64,000 nucleotides of DNA from Pseudomonas lini (lineage in GTDB: Bacteria > Pseudomonadota > Gammaproteobacteria > Pseudomonadales > Pseudomonadaceae): positions 124,001-188,000 of the forward strand of contig NZ_JAUSSR010000007.1 in the NCBI RefSeq assembly GCF_030812475.1. Direction: 5' to 3'. Positions 34,721 to 42,628 of the stretch are shown here, one piece after another. The first letter of the stretch is position 1. Each line of letters begins with the position of its first letter. Made by a program: the position numbers and the translations under genes. The notes beneath the pieces were generated by a model that worked only from the letters and a program-made list of their open reading frames with translations, had not been told where the DNA came from and searched no databases.

Positions 34721-34939
34721 ATGCAAATCGAAACAATCTGGATCGTGCTGACAGCAATTCTTTTGCTGATCGAGCTATGGGCAATCAACAAAGTCCGCAA
34801 AGCCGAAGGCAAATCGAGCAACAAACTCTTGTGGATCGTGTTTATCGTGTTTGTGCCGCTGTTCGGGGTGCTGGCGTGGGCATTGGCCGGACCAAAACAC
34901 ACTCAACACAATCCGCATTCACCGCAGGCCAGGCAGTGA
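34721..34939 (+). CDS. small PLDc_N-domain membrane protein
   Basis: 72-residue protein with two membrane helices (IWIVLTAILLLIELWAI and LLWIVFIVFVPLFGVLAWAL) joined by a short basic loop (NKVRKAEGKSSNK). The arrangement matches the PLDc_N domain (the N-terminal anchor of cardiolipin synthases) found alone in small inner-membrane proteins. Role unknown. A strong GGAGGGTGA site precedes the ATG, and a terminator follows. Confidence 0.85.
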   Translation: MQIETIWIVLTAILLLIELWAINKVRKAEGKSSNKLLWIVFIVFVPLFGVLAWALAGPKHTQHNPHSPQARQ

Positions 34940-34990
34940 TGTTGGACGGTCTGCGATAACGGTTTTGGAAACTGCACAATTTCCAAATAA

Positions 34991-35022
34991 CAAAGCCCCG
35001 ATGATTCGGGGCTTTGTTATTT
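34991..35022 (+). terminator. intrinsic terminator
   Basis: AAAGCCCCG / CGGGGCTTT stem with loop ATGATT, followed by a T-rich run (TTATTTTTGG). It ends the PLDc_N gene transcript. Confidence 0.88.
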
Positions 35023-35105
35023 TTGGCTATCCCGTTCCGCACAGCGCTATTGGAAGCCGCCAAATCTGGATCTTGCCTTCCGAAAATCGTGTAGGAATTT
35101 TCCCT

Positions 35106-35147
35106 TTGTGGCGAGGGGGCTTGCCCTCGTTTGGCAGCGAAGCGGCC
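35106..35147. repeat. GTGGCGAGGGGGCTTGCC-class repeat
   Basis: One copy of the repeat class also seen as an inverted pair at 30486-30620, ending in AGCGAAGCGGCCCC. The following 250 bases up to the leader at 35408 hold no supported gene. Confidence 0.75.
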
Positions 35148-35407
35148 CCAAAACTGGCAGCCGATTTCCTAGGACACTCCGCTTCGCGCGGTTTACGCCG
35201 ACTCCAACGATTCCCCCGCCATTCAGCTGCAATCCACCTTGCCAAAATGCCCGCCCAGGCGTCCTACAGCCCGGTTGTGGGCACCCAAATGGACGCTTAT
35301 ATTCGCCCCGTCGCTGATAGCAACCGGCGATAGGGTTTCGCAGCCCTAATTAGAGATGACTACACCGTCAAATGAGAACTCTGGCAAAATCCGCCCGCGT
35401 TTCATTT

Positions 35408-35546
35408 CATGGCGGTTGTGCGTGGGAGACTTTCGGGTCTGCCGGGTGTAGGTCATCTCTCGGTCTGCGAACCCGCGTACAGCTGCCACCCAATTGTTTC
35501 GCAGCGAAAAGGTGGTGCCTCTATTTATCTTCGTAGAGAAATACCT
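35408..35546 (+). ncRNA. candidate structured leader RNA
   Basis: The 139 bases before the small gene at 35547 are rich in nested pairings: AGAC/GTCT around TTTCGG (near 35431), CGGGT (35441-35445)/ACCCG (35471-35475) enclosing about 25 bases, and CCACC (about 35487)/GGTGG (about 35511) enclosing the perfect mini-hairpin TTTCG-CAG-CGAAA. The last stem ends about 30 bases before the ATG. From memory, very similar leaders precede other small DUF3077/DUF6124-like genes in Pseudomonas. A cis-regulatory or attenuating role is inferred. Confidence 0.5.
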
Positions 35547-35840
35547 ATGACCATGACCAATCCGCCCCGCCGTTTCATCCCGATGGCCCAATTTGCCACC
35601 GATTACCCCGTTTTGCTCATCGACAGTGACGCCCCAATCCGCGAACTCCATAACTGCGTCAGCGAACGTCTGAACGCCGTCCTCCCCTACCTCCAGCTCA
35701 TGGGCTGTACCAACCTCCCCGACTACGCCGAAAACGACATCAACACCGTTGCCAATATCGCCAGGATTTTGCTCCAGGACGTGAGCGATGTGTTTCGAGT
35801 GATTGAGCAGCGTGAGTTCGATACCACCAAGGGTCAGTGA
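35547..35840 (+). CDS. small DUF3077/DUF6124-like protein
   Basis: 97-residue, probably cytoplasmic helical protein. PMAQFATDYPVLLIDSDAP is followed by two amphipathic helices (IRELHNCVSERLNAVLPYLQ and DINTVANIARILLQDVSDVF). It resembles the lineage-specific small proteins of pseudomonads annotated DUF3077 or DUF6124; no function is known. The start at 35547 is chosen over an upstream in-frame ATG because the extra sequence corresponds to the structured leader rather than protein. A terminator follows, so it is a one-gene unit with a long leader. Confidence 0.7.
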   Translation: MTMTNPPRRFIPMAQFATDYPVLLIDSDAPIRELHNCVSERLNAVLPYLQLMGCTNLPDYAENDINTVANIARILLQDVSDVFRVIEQREFDTTKGQ

Positions 35841-35854
35841 CCGAATTTCAATTC

Positions 35855-35880
35855 AAAAACCCGCGCTGACGCGGGTTTTT
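35855..35880 (+). terminator. intrinsic terminator
   Basis: AAAAACCCGCG / CGCGGGTTTTT with a 4-nt loop (CTGA), 15 bases after the stop of the small gene. Confidence 0.9.
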
Positions 35881-35948
35881 GTCACCTCATAACTTCTTGC
35901 CCCAGGGTTCTGCAGGATTTCATCTCGATCAATTTGCATCGACAAGGA

Positions 35949-35964
35949 GTAGCCAGTAGGCTAC
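35949..35964. promoter_or_regulatory. toxin-antitoxin operator palindrome
   Basis: GTAGCC-AGTA-GGCTAC, perfect 6-bp arms with a 4-bp spacer, ending ten bases before the first ATG of the toxin frame. Toxin-antitoxin operons are usually autorepressed through such a palindrome bound by the antitoxin. The role is inferred from position. Confidence 0.6.
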
Positions 35965-35974
35965 AAAAAGGACT

Positions 35975-36290
35975 ATGATCGAAAAAGAACGAAAATAACA
36001 TTCACTACACGCCTGAGTTTGATAAATGGCTGAGCAATGTGGCAGACGTCCTAGGAAAGGCGGCAATCTTGAGCCGCTTGGACCGTGCCAAAGAAGGCCA
36101 TTTCGGAGATTGCGAGGCAGTGGGTAGTGGTATGAGCGAAATGCGTGTTTTTGTGGGTCCTGGATACAGAGTCTACTTCGTGCGCACGGGGACGACCGAT
36201 TACACGATGCTCACTGGAAGCGATAAAACGGATCAAGCACGAGGCATCAAGCGAGCTAGAAAGATCCTAGATACCTTGAGAGGTAAATGA
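35975..36290 (+). CDS. HigB/RelE-superfamily (Gp49-like) toxin, start out of frame
   Basis: The body matches the addiction-module killer family: FDKWLSNVADVLGKAAIL, RLDRAKEGHFGDCEAVGSGMSEMR, GPGYRVYFVR and LTGSDKTDQARGIKRARK. Such toxins are mRNA interferases acting at the ribosome. The family's N-terminus (PEFDKWL) is present in the DNA, but its frame has no ATG, GTG or TTG until 36039. The natural start ATG at 35975 reads seven codons (MIEKERK) in another frame and then hits TAA. Losing one base, for example from the A5 run at 35982-35986, would join them as MIEKNENNIHYTPEF. Either the gene is frameshifted, or it shifts on purpose, or translation starts at GTG 36039 and gives 83 residues. 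Confidence 0.75.
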
Positions 36291-36291
36291 C

Positions 36292-36897
36292 ATGAGTGAA
36301 ACGACCTTCAATCCCGAGGATATGCCTATCCTCAACCTCGACACCTCTGGGACAAGTCGCTACGAAGCTTCCCATTTTCTCGACAGCCCGGAAATTATGG
36401 CGGCTTATATTGCTGAAAGTATGAAGGCCGGTGACACGGCGCTGGTTCATGCACTGGGTGAAGTGGCAAAAGCCAGAGGCGTGAACAAAGTCGCCCAGGA
36501 CGCTGGTGTCAACCGAGAAAGCCTTTACAAAGTGTTAAAAGGCGGAGCAAAAACGCGGTTTGAAACAATCAGGAAGCTGATGACCGCGATTGGTCTCGAA
36601 CTAACCGTACGCCCGATAGAGGCGCAAGCCGAGGCTCCAAGTGAGCGCAGACCTGTTACAGGTAAAGCCGCTGCCAAGCCAGTTGCTGCCAAAAGGACGG
36701 CCAAAGCTGCAGTAACAAAAGTTGCTGCCAAGCCGGCTGCCAAAGCTCCAGCAGCCAAAGCGGCTGCGAAGCCCGCTCCAGCCAAACCGATTGCCAAATA
36801 TCATTTAGCCAAACCATTCATAACAAAATCAAACGCTCCATCCGCTACTGATGAGATAGGCCAGGTCTCGAGCAAGGAAAACGTTGCTACAGCGTAA
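36292..36897 (+). CDS. HigA-like (HI1420-family) antitoxin with histone-H1-like tail
   Basis: 201 residues. The N-terminal part (about 25-108) is the addiction-module antidote family: AAYIAESMKAGDTALVHALGEVA, then a helix-turn-helix (NKVAQDAGVNRESLYKVLKG) and TIRKLMTAIGLELTV. Normal members end near residue 105. Here a tail of about 95 residues follows, of which 124-170 is made of AAAKPVAAK / AAKPAAKAPAAK-type Lys-Ala-Pro repeats like histone H1 or Pseudomonas AlgP. It starts one base after the toxin stop (TGACATG). The N-terminal domain should bind the palindrome at 35949; the tail may add non-specific DNA binding. Confidence 0.82.
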   Translation: MSETTFNPEDMPILNLDTSGTSRYEASHFLDSPEIMAAYIAESMKAGDTALVHALGEVAKARGVNKVAQDAGVNRESLYKVLKGGAKTRFETIRKLMTAIGLELTVRPIEAQAEAPSERRPVTGKAAAKPVAAKRTAKAAVTKVAAKPAAKAPAAKAAAKPAPAKPIAKYHLAKPFITKSNAPSATDEIGQVSSKENVATA

Positions 36898-36940
36898 GAA
36901 TGTTGATGGGCGATTCTCTGTCAGTGGCAATGCGCAAAAT

Positions 36941-36975
36941 AAATGCCCGTATCTCGCAATACAGGCATTTTTGTT
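36941..36975. terminator. hairpin between antitoxin and helicase genes
   Basis: AAATGCCCGTAT / ATACAGGCATTT pair imperfectly around CTCGCA and are followed by TTG. It lies between the converging ends of the antitoxin and the large helicase gene. Confidence 0.7.
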
Positions 36976-37039
36976 CGCCGTCCACCTCAGGTACACCAAG
37001 CGTCAGGGTGTTATCAATGGTTTCTTCCGGCATGCCTTA

Positions 37040-40000
37040 TCAGCCACCCACCACCAGCCGCCCCTCTCTCAGCTCCAACCGCCTATCACTGATCAACTGA
37101 TCAATTCTCTCTTCCAACACCGCTGTCACCTTGGCAGTAGCACGACCAAACCCCAGCAATCTCAAAGCCCCGGAGATCGCATCGTCATGGCTCATGGAAA
37201 ACCCCGAGACGATGATGTCTATCAAAGCCCGATCGAGTTCTTCAGGCGCGACCCACTCCAACCTACGCTCGGACGACTCCCAATGCGCCCGGCTGCGGAT
37301 GACGACGGGGCGGTTATCGGCCAAATGAAGAAACTCGCCCCGACGCACGAAGTGCCTTTGTTTAATACCGATACCAATGGCTTGTTCAACAGCGGCCGTG
37401 ATCCTCGAGCCTTGCCGTGTCACCCCGAACGCATCCATGAGGCGTCGGGTGACCTCGACCGAATGCACCGGAGATTCGACATCAACCACTGTTCGGATCA
37501 GCTGCAGCAGGTGTTCCGGTTGATGTTGATGCAATTCCAGCTGGTTGGTTACCGCAGCGAGTCGTGCTTTCTCATAGGGCGCACTGGCGAGCGGCTCGAC
37601 TTCATCAACCGTTTCATCGCGGAGAATTTCATGCGGGGGCTCGACCGAGGTCTCTGCAACCGGGACGTTACGACGGTTGGCTATACGTTCGCGCGCCGCT
37701 TCGATCGCCGCCACCGTGCGGCTGATTTCCTGCTCGGGATTACGGAACCAATCGGTGCTCCAGATACGATGGAAATTCCAGCCCAGTCCCTCCAGCACGC
37801 CTTGGCGCAACCGATCGCGATCACGTGCAGAGCGCGAGCTGTGGTAGGCCGCGCCATCGCATTCAACGGCCAGCACGTAACGGCCCGGGAACTCCGGGTC
37901 TTTCACGGCGAGGTCAATGAAGTAACCGGCGGTGCCGACTTGGGGCTCTATCTGGTAGTCGAGATCACGCAAGGCCCGGATAACCTGGTCCTCAAAAGGT
38001 GAGTCTGGAGCCTTGCCGGTTTCTTTGGCGACTTCCAGTTCGCCCGTTTCCGCGTACTTGAGGAAGTTTTTCAAGGCCCGTACGCCGTGCTTCGCAGTGG
38101 CATCAATGTCCAGCTCATCACCGCGGAAGTTACTGAACACGCGCATCGCCAACTTGGCCCGCGTGATCAAAACGTTGAGTCGACGATGCCCGCCATCTTT
38201 ATTGAGCGGGCCAAATTCACGGGCGATACGACCGGATTCATTTCGGCCGTAACCAATGCTGATGAAGATCACGTCGCGCTCATCACCCTGGATGTTTTCG
38301 AGGTTTTTTACGAAGAATGGTTCGCTGCCCTGCGCGGTGAAAAACACTTCGGCCTGGGGTGTCTTACGCCGCAATAACTCGACCTCGACACTGATCAAAT
38401 CACGCTGAGGGACACTGAATGCAGCCACCCCCAAGGAAAGCTCCGGTGTCTCCAACGCATGCTTCATCACCGCTTGGGCGACCGCCTTGGCTTCTTCCTT
38501 GTTGGTGCGAGTGCGACCACGGTCATACAGCGCGTGGGGCAGATAATCGAAACTCACGCCCTTGGCGTGCAGATGCTGTCCAGCAGAGGGAAACACCACC
38601 AGCTTGCTGTCGTAGAACTCGACGTTGGAGACCGCAATCAGTGATTCGTGCCGGCTGCGGTAGTGCCAGCGCAGGTAACGTTCCTGGCTACCCGCCGCCT
38701 TGAACAGACTGAGGATGCTTTCGATGTCTGCGGTGGCGTCGTTCTCGTCGTCGGGGGCGATGTCGCGACTGAACAGATCGCTGGGCGGCATCTGCCGTGT
38801 ATCGCCCACGACCACCACTTGCTTGCCGCGCAATATCGCACCAAACGCATCGACGGCCTTGACTTGAGAAGCTTCGTCGAACACCACGACGTCGAACTCC
38901 AGCTTGCCTGGAGGCAAAAAGTTGGCGATCGACATGGGGCTCATCATGAATACCGGCTTGATTTGCTGAATCGCCCGACCCGCCTTTTCGATCAGCTGGC
39001 GAATCGGAATATGCCGACGCTTCTTGTTCAGCTCTGCACGCAGCGTTGCCATTTCACCCGGTTGATTCACATTGGGCATCTGCTCCCATACCTGACGCGC
39101 CAACCAGGTTTGAGCATGGTTCAACGACGCAGCATCAAGTGCCTTGAACCTGGCGATCTGATGCTCGTGCTTGATGCGGTCAAATTGCTGTAGCGCCGGT
39201 TTTTCTGCGTAGGCCTTTTGCACAAGCCCCGAATACCAGGAAAAGTCGAAGATGGCGGGCAGCTGATCCGGCGTTTCGCTGCTCAGGGCAATGTTCAGCA
39301 GTTCGCCCAGTTGTGCCTGGTGCATTTCGTCCGCCAGCACATTGAGACGCGCCATCTGGTAAAGCGCGCTCAGGCTGGCCTGCCATAGCTGCAAGCGCGC
39401 GCCCAGGGCAGACAACTCCAGGTTGCGCAGCGTTTGCGCATTGTTCTGCATACCGATGACTTCCAGGCCAGCCAGCAATGCCTGGTCAAGGCCGGCGAGA
39501 TGGGCCTCGATCTCACTGACCGTTTCCCCAAGCCCGCTGGTGTCCGTGTGTCCGGCGAGAAACGCAATGATCCCGTCGGGTAAGTGGCCATTACCGAGGT
39601 CTTCGTAAAGCTGGGCTACCCAGGTGCTAACGCGGTCGAGTGCCGCCCAGTCGGACTGCTGACGCTGCCATTGCGCACCGAACAGGGCAGTTCCCAGCCC
39701 CTCGTGCTGGTCATAAACCTTCCGGCTTTGTTGGTAGGTCAGAACCGAATCGACCATACCGAGTCGTTCGGCATTGCTGCCTGGCAGCACACCCTGGGCA
39801 AGCCCTTGCAAACGAGCCTTTGAAGCGCGATAGCGCCCCGAAAACACCTTCCACCATTTGTCACCGTAGGCCAGCAGATTCTGCCGGACTTCCAACAGAT
39901 CCTGCTCCCACGCCGCCTCGATCAACAGGGCGCCATGCTTGGCTTTGCACAGGCTCATGCGCTGGCCCGCATCCAGCAATTCACCAATGGCATCGCGGCG

Positions 40001-41800
40001 TAGCTGCCAGTCGCCCGTATTCAGCTCTACGCCGTGCAAACCAGGCGCTTCGGCCGCCCGCCTTGCGCCGCGGCAGATGACAGCTACGTCGGCGAGCGTG
40101 ACGGGCTGAGTCAGTAGCAGTCGAGTCGACAGCGCATTGGCGGCGGCTTCCAAAGCGGCCAAGTGCGCACTTGCCTGCTGCAATGCCTCGCTGGCAGTGT
40201 CCTTTTCAATGGGGGAGAAGAACGTTCGTTTGCTTCCCCAGAACGGATTTTGGTCCGCACGGCCCATGTCCTTGAGATGAAGCGTCAGTACTTCAACCAG
40301 TTCGCGGCGTTTCAGCTGATCAGCCTGGGTCCACGATGCCATGGGCGCGAACGCAATCGCCGGTAACTCGCCGTAGCTGTGCTTGAGTTTGAGGTATCGC
40401 CCCAGCACCTCGACAAAGTTCATCCCGCTGGCCCCCACCGGCGCACTCACTGCAACGCAATACCGGTTCAGCTGACCTTGCAGTTCCGCCAGGTTGGCCA
40501 GATCGTCTTCGCCCACCTTGGTCAGTGGCCGGCCTTGTTCAAGTGTACGTCCGAGCTCTTTGAGCACCGACGTTTTAGTCGACTTGTGGCTGTGCAATTC
40601 AAGCACTGCATCACCCAGATGGCATTCATCGAGTCGACGCTTGACCACTTCGAGGGCGGCCATCTTTTCGGCCACGAACAACACCGTTTTTTTCTGGGCA
40701 ATCAGTTCCGCGATGATGTTGGTGATGGTCTGCGACTTGCCGGTACCCGGTGGCCCCTGGATAACCAGGTTGGCGCCCTCGCGCACTTCGAGGATCGCTT
40801 CGGTCTGGCTACTGTCGGCATCTTTGACGAATCGCACTTCCCCCGGCTGGAGCACCGAATCGATGTTCACATCCTCGGCATAGGCGGGATGCTGGTCACC
40901 GAAGCCTGCCCCAAGGAGCCGGGTGATGACCGGATGGGCGTCGGGCTGCTGGTCTTGCGGCCAGCTCTTCGGATCCAGGTCCTTGAACATCAGGAACTTG
41001 CCGAAGGAAAAGAACCCGAGGGCAGCTTCGTTTGTTGAAACTTTCCAGCGCGATTGCTTGCTGATCAGCTCCGTGACTTCGGCGTAAAAACTGTCGAGAC
41101 TGCCTTCCGCAGCATCGAAGCGATCTTCACTGAATTCGCAGGCCGCAAGGTCGAGGCCAAAATCGGTCTTGAGCTTGGCGATCAACGACAAATTAGGCAT
41201 CAACTCGTCGCCGGAGTACCTCAGCTTGAACGCGTCCTTGGCCCCGCTGCGTTCAAGGGTCACCGGCAGTAACATCAAGGGAGCCTTGCGAAGGGTTTCT
41301 GAGTTGTCGGCTTCGTACCAATGAAGAAAGCCCAACGCCAGGAACAGCGTGTTGACGCCCTGCTCCTCGACGAAGGCTCGCGCCTCACTGTGAATCTTCA
41401 ACAACTGCAGGAACAAGCGCTCCTCATCCAGTGCTGTCTGCAGGCGCGCGTCCGTATGCCGACGCGCTCGACCCGACTCGTCCAGTTCATCGTCGACAAA
41501 ACCTGATTCGCCTAGACCATCGAGCTCTTGCAACAACAACTCATCGGTCGCTGCATCCTGCGCGTCTTCACCATCGACCTGGAGGGGTTTCGCCAAGGCC
41601 GCCAATGTCTGGCGCGCCATTGGCGCAAAGCTCATGGCCTTGCCTTGCCGATAAAGCAGGTGGAACACCAACTCTGACAGCTCATCGACCACAGCCAATG
41701 TCTTGGCTGACGCGCGGAAGTTAAGCATGGTGTTGCGAAGGCCGATGTCGAGCAGTTCCTTGCGGCTACCCTGCAGTTTTTGACTAATCCCTGAACTCAT
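37040..41800 (-). CDS. DUF4011-helicase-nuclease-DUF3320 protein (Hhe-like defence candidate)
   Basis: 1586 residues in one frame. Domains in order: an N-terminal DUF4011 region (RKELLDIGLRNTMLNFR); a superfamily 1 helicase with Walker A GPPGTGKSQ (about 347-355), a long insertion, DEAS box VVFDEASQ (about 973), QMPPSDLF and NIQGDERDVIFISIGYG; a Vsr-like endonuclease fold (FEDQVIRALRDL, FIDLAV, VLAVECDGAAYHSS, about 1265-1340); and C-terminal DUF3320 (about 1400-1586). To my recollection the same architecture was reported as a single-gene phage-defence system (Hhe). The ATG at 41800 follows AAGAGAG. It sits next to a toxin-antitoxin pair, consistent with a small defence island. Confidence 0.87.
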   Translation of the reverse strand: MSSGISQKLQGSRKELLDIGLRNTMLNFRASAKTLAVVDELSELVFHLLYRQGKAMSFAPMARQTLAALAKPLQVDGEDAQDAATDELLLQELDGLGESGFVDDELDESGRARRHTDARLQTALDEERLFLQLLKIHSEARAFVEEQGVNTLFLALGFLHWYEADNSETLRKAPLMLLPVTLERSGAKDAFKLRYSGDELMPNLSLIAKLKTDFGLDLAACEFSEDRFDAAEGSLDSFYAEVTELISKQSRWKVSTNEAALGFFSFGKFLMFKDLDPKSWPQDQQPDAHPVITRLLGAGFGDQHPAYAEDVNIDSVLQPGEVRFVKDADSSQTEAILEVREGANLVIQGPPGTGKSQTITNIIAELIAQKKTVLFVAEKMAALEVVKRRLDECHLGDAVLELHSHKSTKTSVLKELGRTLEQGRPLTKVGEDDLANLAELQGQLNRYCVAVSAPVGASGMNFVEVLGRYLKLKHSYGELPAIAFAPMASWTQADQLKRRELVEVLTLHLKDMGRADQNPFWGSKRTFFSPIEKDTASEALQQASAHLAALEAAANALSTRLLLTQPVTLADVAVICRGARRAAEAPGLHGVELNTGDWQLRRDAIGELLDAGQRMSLCKAKHGALLIEAAWEQDLLEVRQNLLAYGDKWWKVFSGRYRASKARLQGLAQGVLPGSNAERLGMVDSVLTYQQSRKVYDQHEGLGTALFGAQWQRQQSDWAALDRVSTWVAQLYEDLGNGHLPDGIIAFLAGHTDTSGLGETVSEIEAHLAGLDQALLAGLEVIGMQNNAQTLRNLELSALGARLQLWQASLSALYQMARLNVLADEMHQAQLGELLNIALSSETPDQLPAIFDFSWYSGLVQKAYAEKPALQQFDRIKHEHQIARFKALDAASLNHAQTWLARQVWEQMPNVNQPGEMATLRAELNKKRRHIPIRQLIEKAGRAIQQIKPVFMMSPMSIANFLPPGKLEFDVVVFDEASQVKAVDAFGAILRGKQVVVVGDTRQMPPSDLFSRDIAPDDENDATADIESILSLFKAAGSQERYLRWHYRSRHESLIAVSNVEFYDSKLVVFPSAGQHLHAKGVSFDYLPHALYDRGRTRTNKEEAKAVAQAVMKHALETPELSLGVAAFSVPQRDLISVEVELLRRKTPQAEVFFTAQGSEPFFVKNLENIQGDERDVIFISIGYGRNESGRIAREFGPLNKDGGHRRLNVLITRAKLAMRVFSNFRGDELDIDATAKHGVRALKNFLKYAETGELEVAKETGKAPDSPFEDQVIRALRDLDYQIEPQVGTAGYFIDLAVKDPEFPGRYVLAVECDGAAYHSSRSARDRDRLRQGVLEGLGWNFHRIWSTDWFRNPEQEISRTVAAIEAARERIANRRNVPVAETSVEPPHEILRDETVDEVEPLASAPYEKARLAAVTNQLELHQHQPEHLLQLIRTVVDVESPVHSVEVTRRLMDAFGVTRQGSRITAAVEQAIGIGIKQRHFVRRGEFLHLADNRPVVIRSRAHWESSERRLEWVAPEELDRALIDIIVSGFSMSHDDAISGALRLLGFGRATAKVTAVLEERIDQLISDRRLELREGRLVVGG

Positions 41801-41905
41801 GTGGACTCTCTTGAAACGTGGTAAAGGCTGGAAACGATGGAAAACACGTTCAAAATTTTCAGAACTCTGCATCCACAACAGGGAAACACTGACGTACTTT
41901 ATTCA

Positions 41906-42454
41906 TTAGAAGTTTGCGGGCGTATTCGCACTAATGATCTCCGCCTCATCCGCCCCGATATTGCGAAACCGATGCGGCAGTGTCGTCGGAAAGTAATACC
42001 CATCCCCGGCATTCAACACACTGATCTGCCCATCAACCGTCAGCTCGACAGTCCCACGCGTAACCAGCCCACACTCCTCCCCTTCAGAATGCACAATCGG
42101 CTCTTCCCCCGAGCTCGCCCCAGGCGCGTACTGCTCGCGCAACAAGCGCATCTGCCGGCTCGGCACCGAGGCGCCAATCAGCAGCAACCGCAGCCCATGA
42201 CGGCCCAGGTCCGGCTGTTCATTAGCCCGAAATACGTACTGATGCTCACGCGGCGGTTGATCGAAGGTGAAGAAGTCCGCCAGGGACATCGGTATGCCTT
42301 CGAGCAGTTTCTTCAGTGAGCTGACGGAGGGGCTGACGCGATTCTGTTCGATCAGGGAGATGGTGGCATTGGTGACGCCGCTGCGCCGGGCCAGCTCGCG
42401 CTGGGAGAGTTTGTAGCTTTCGCGTACTAGTTTGAGTCGTGAGCCCGTGTCCAT
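41906..42454 (-). CDS. XRE-cupin transcriptional regulator (PuuR-like)
   Basis: 182 residues: N-terminal Cro/CI helix-turn-helix (residues 1-60; KLSQRELARRSGVTNATISLIEQNRVSPSV in outline) and a C-terminal cupin domain (about 110-178; EECGLVTRGTVELTVDGQ and the HRFRNIG strand). Regulators of this form often control polyamine or amino-acid catabolism, with the cupin binding the ligand. No polyamine-degradation operon lies beside it; the polyamine synthesis pair is about 5 kb away. Target unknown. AAGGCTG precedes the ATG. Confidence 0.85.
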   Translation of the reverse strand: MDTGSRLKLVRESYKLSQRELARRSGVTNATISLIEQNRVSPSVSSLKKLLEGIPMSLADFFTFDQPPREHQYVFRANEQPDLGRHGLRLLLIGASVPSRQMRLLREQYAPGASSGEEPIVHSEGEECGLVTRGTVELTVDGQISVLNAGDGYYFPTTLPHRFRNIGADEAEIISANTPANF

Positions 42455-42628
42455 GACAGCCTTATGCGAATAATACTTAAGGGTTATGGGGGTGGATGGC
42501 GGGCGACTTTTGGCCGCGAAGGTACCGCTTCCCTGTCCCGGAAATGTGAAAGGCGGGTATTAAATCACGTTTGGGGGTGTTGCTGTAGGCGCAAGGTTGG
42601 TTGCGAATGGCTGCGCAAAAAAAGCCCG

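Noticed and set aside
35408..35546. Upstream extension of the DUF3077/DUF6124-like gene from an ATG near 35409
   Set aside because: The extra 46 residues are Arg/Gly/Cys-rich with no protein character and correspond to paired RNA elements.
36884..38002. 372-codon plus-strand open frame after the antitoxin
   Set aside because: Opposite the C-terminal third of the helicase-nuclease gene, which has recognisable DUF3320 and nuclease motifs there.
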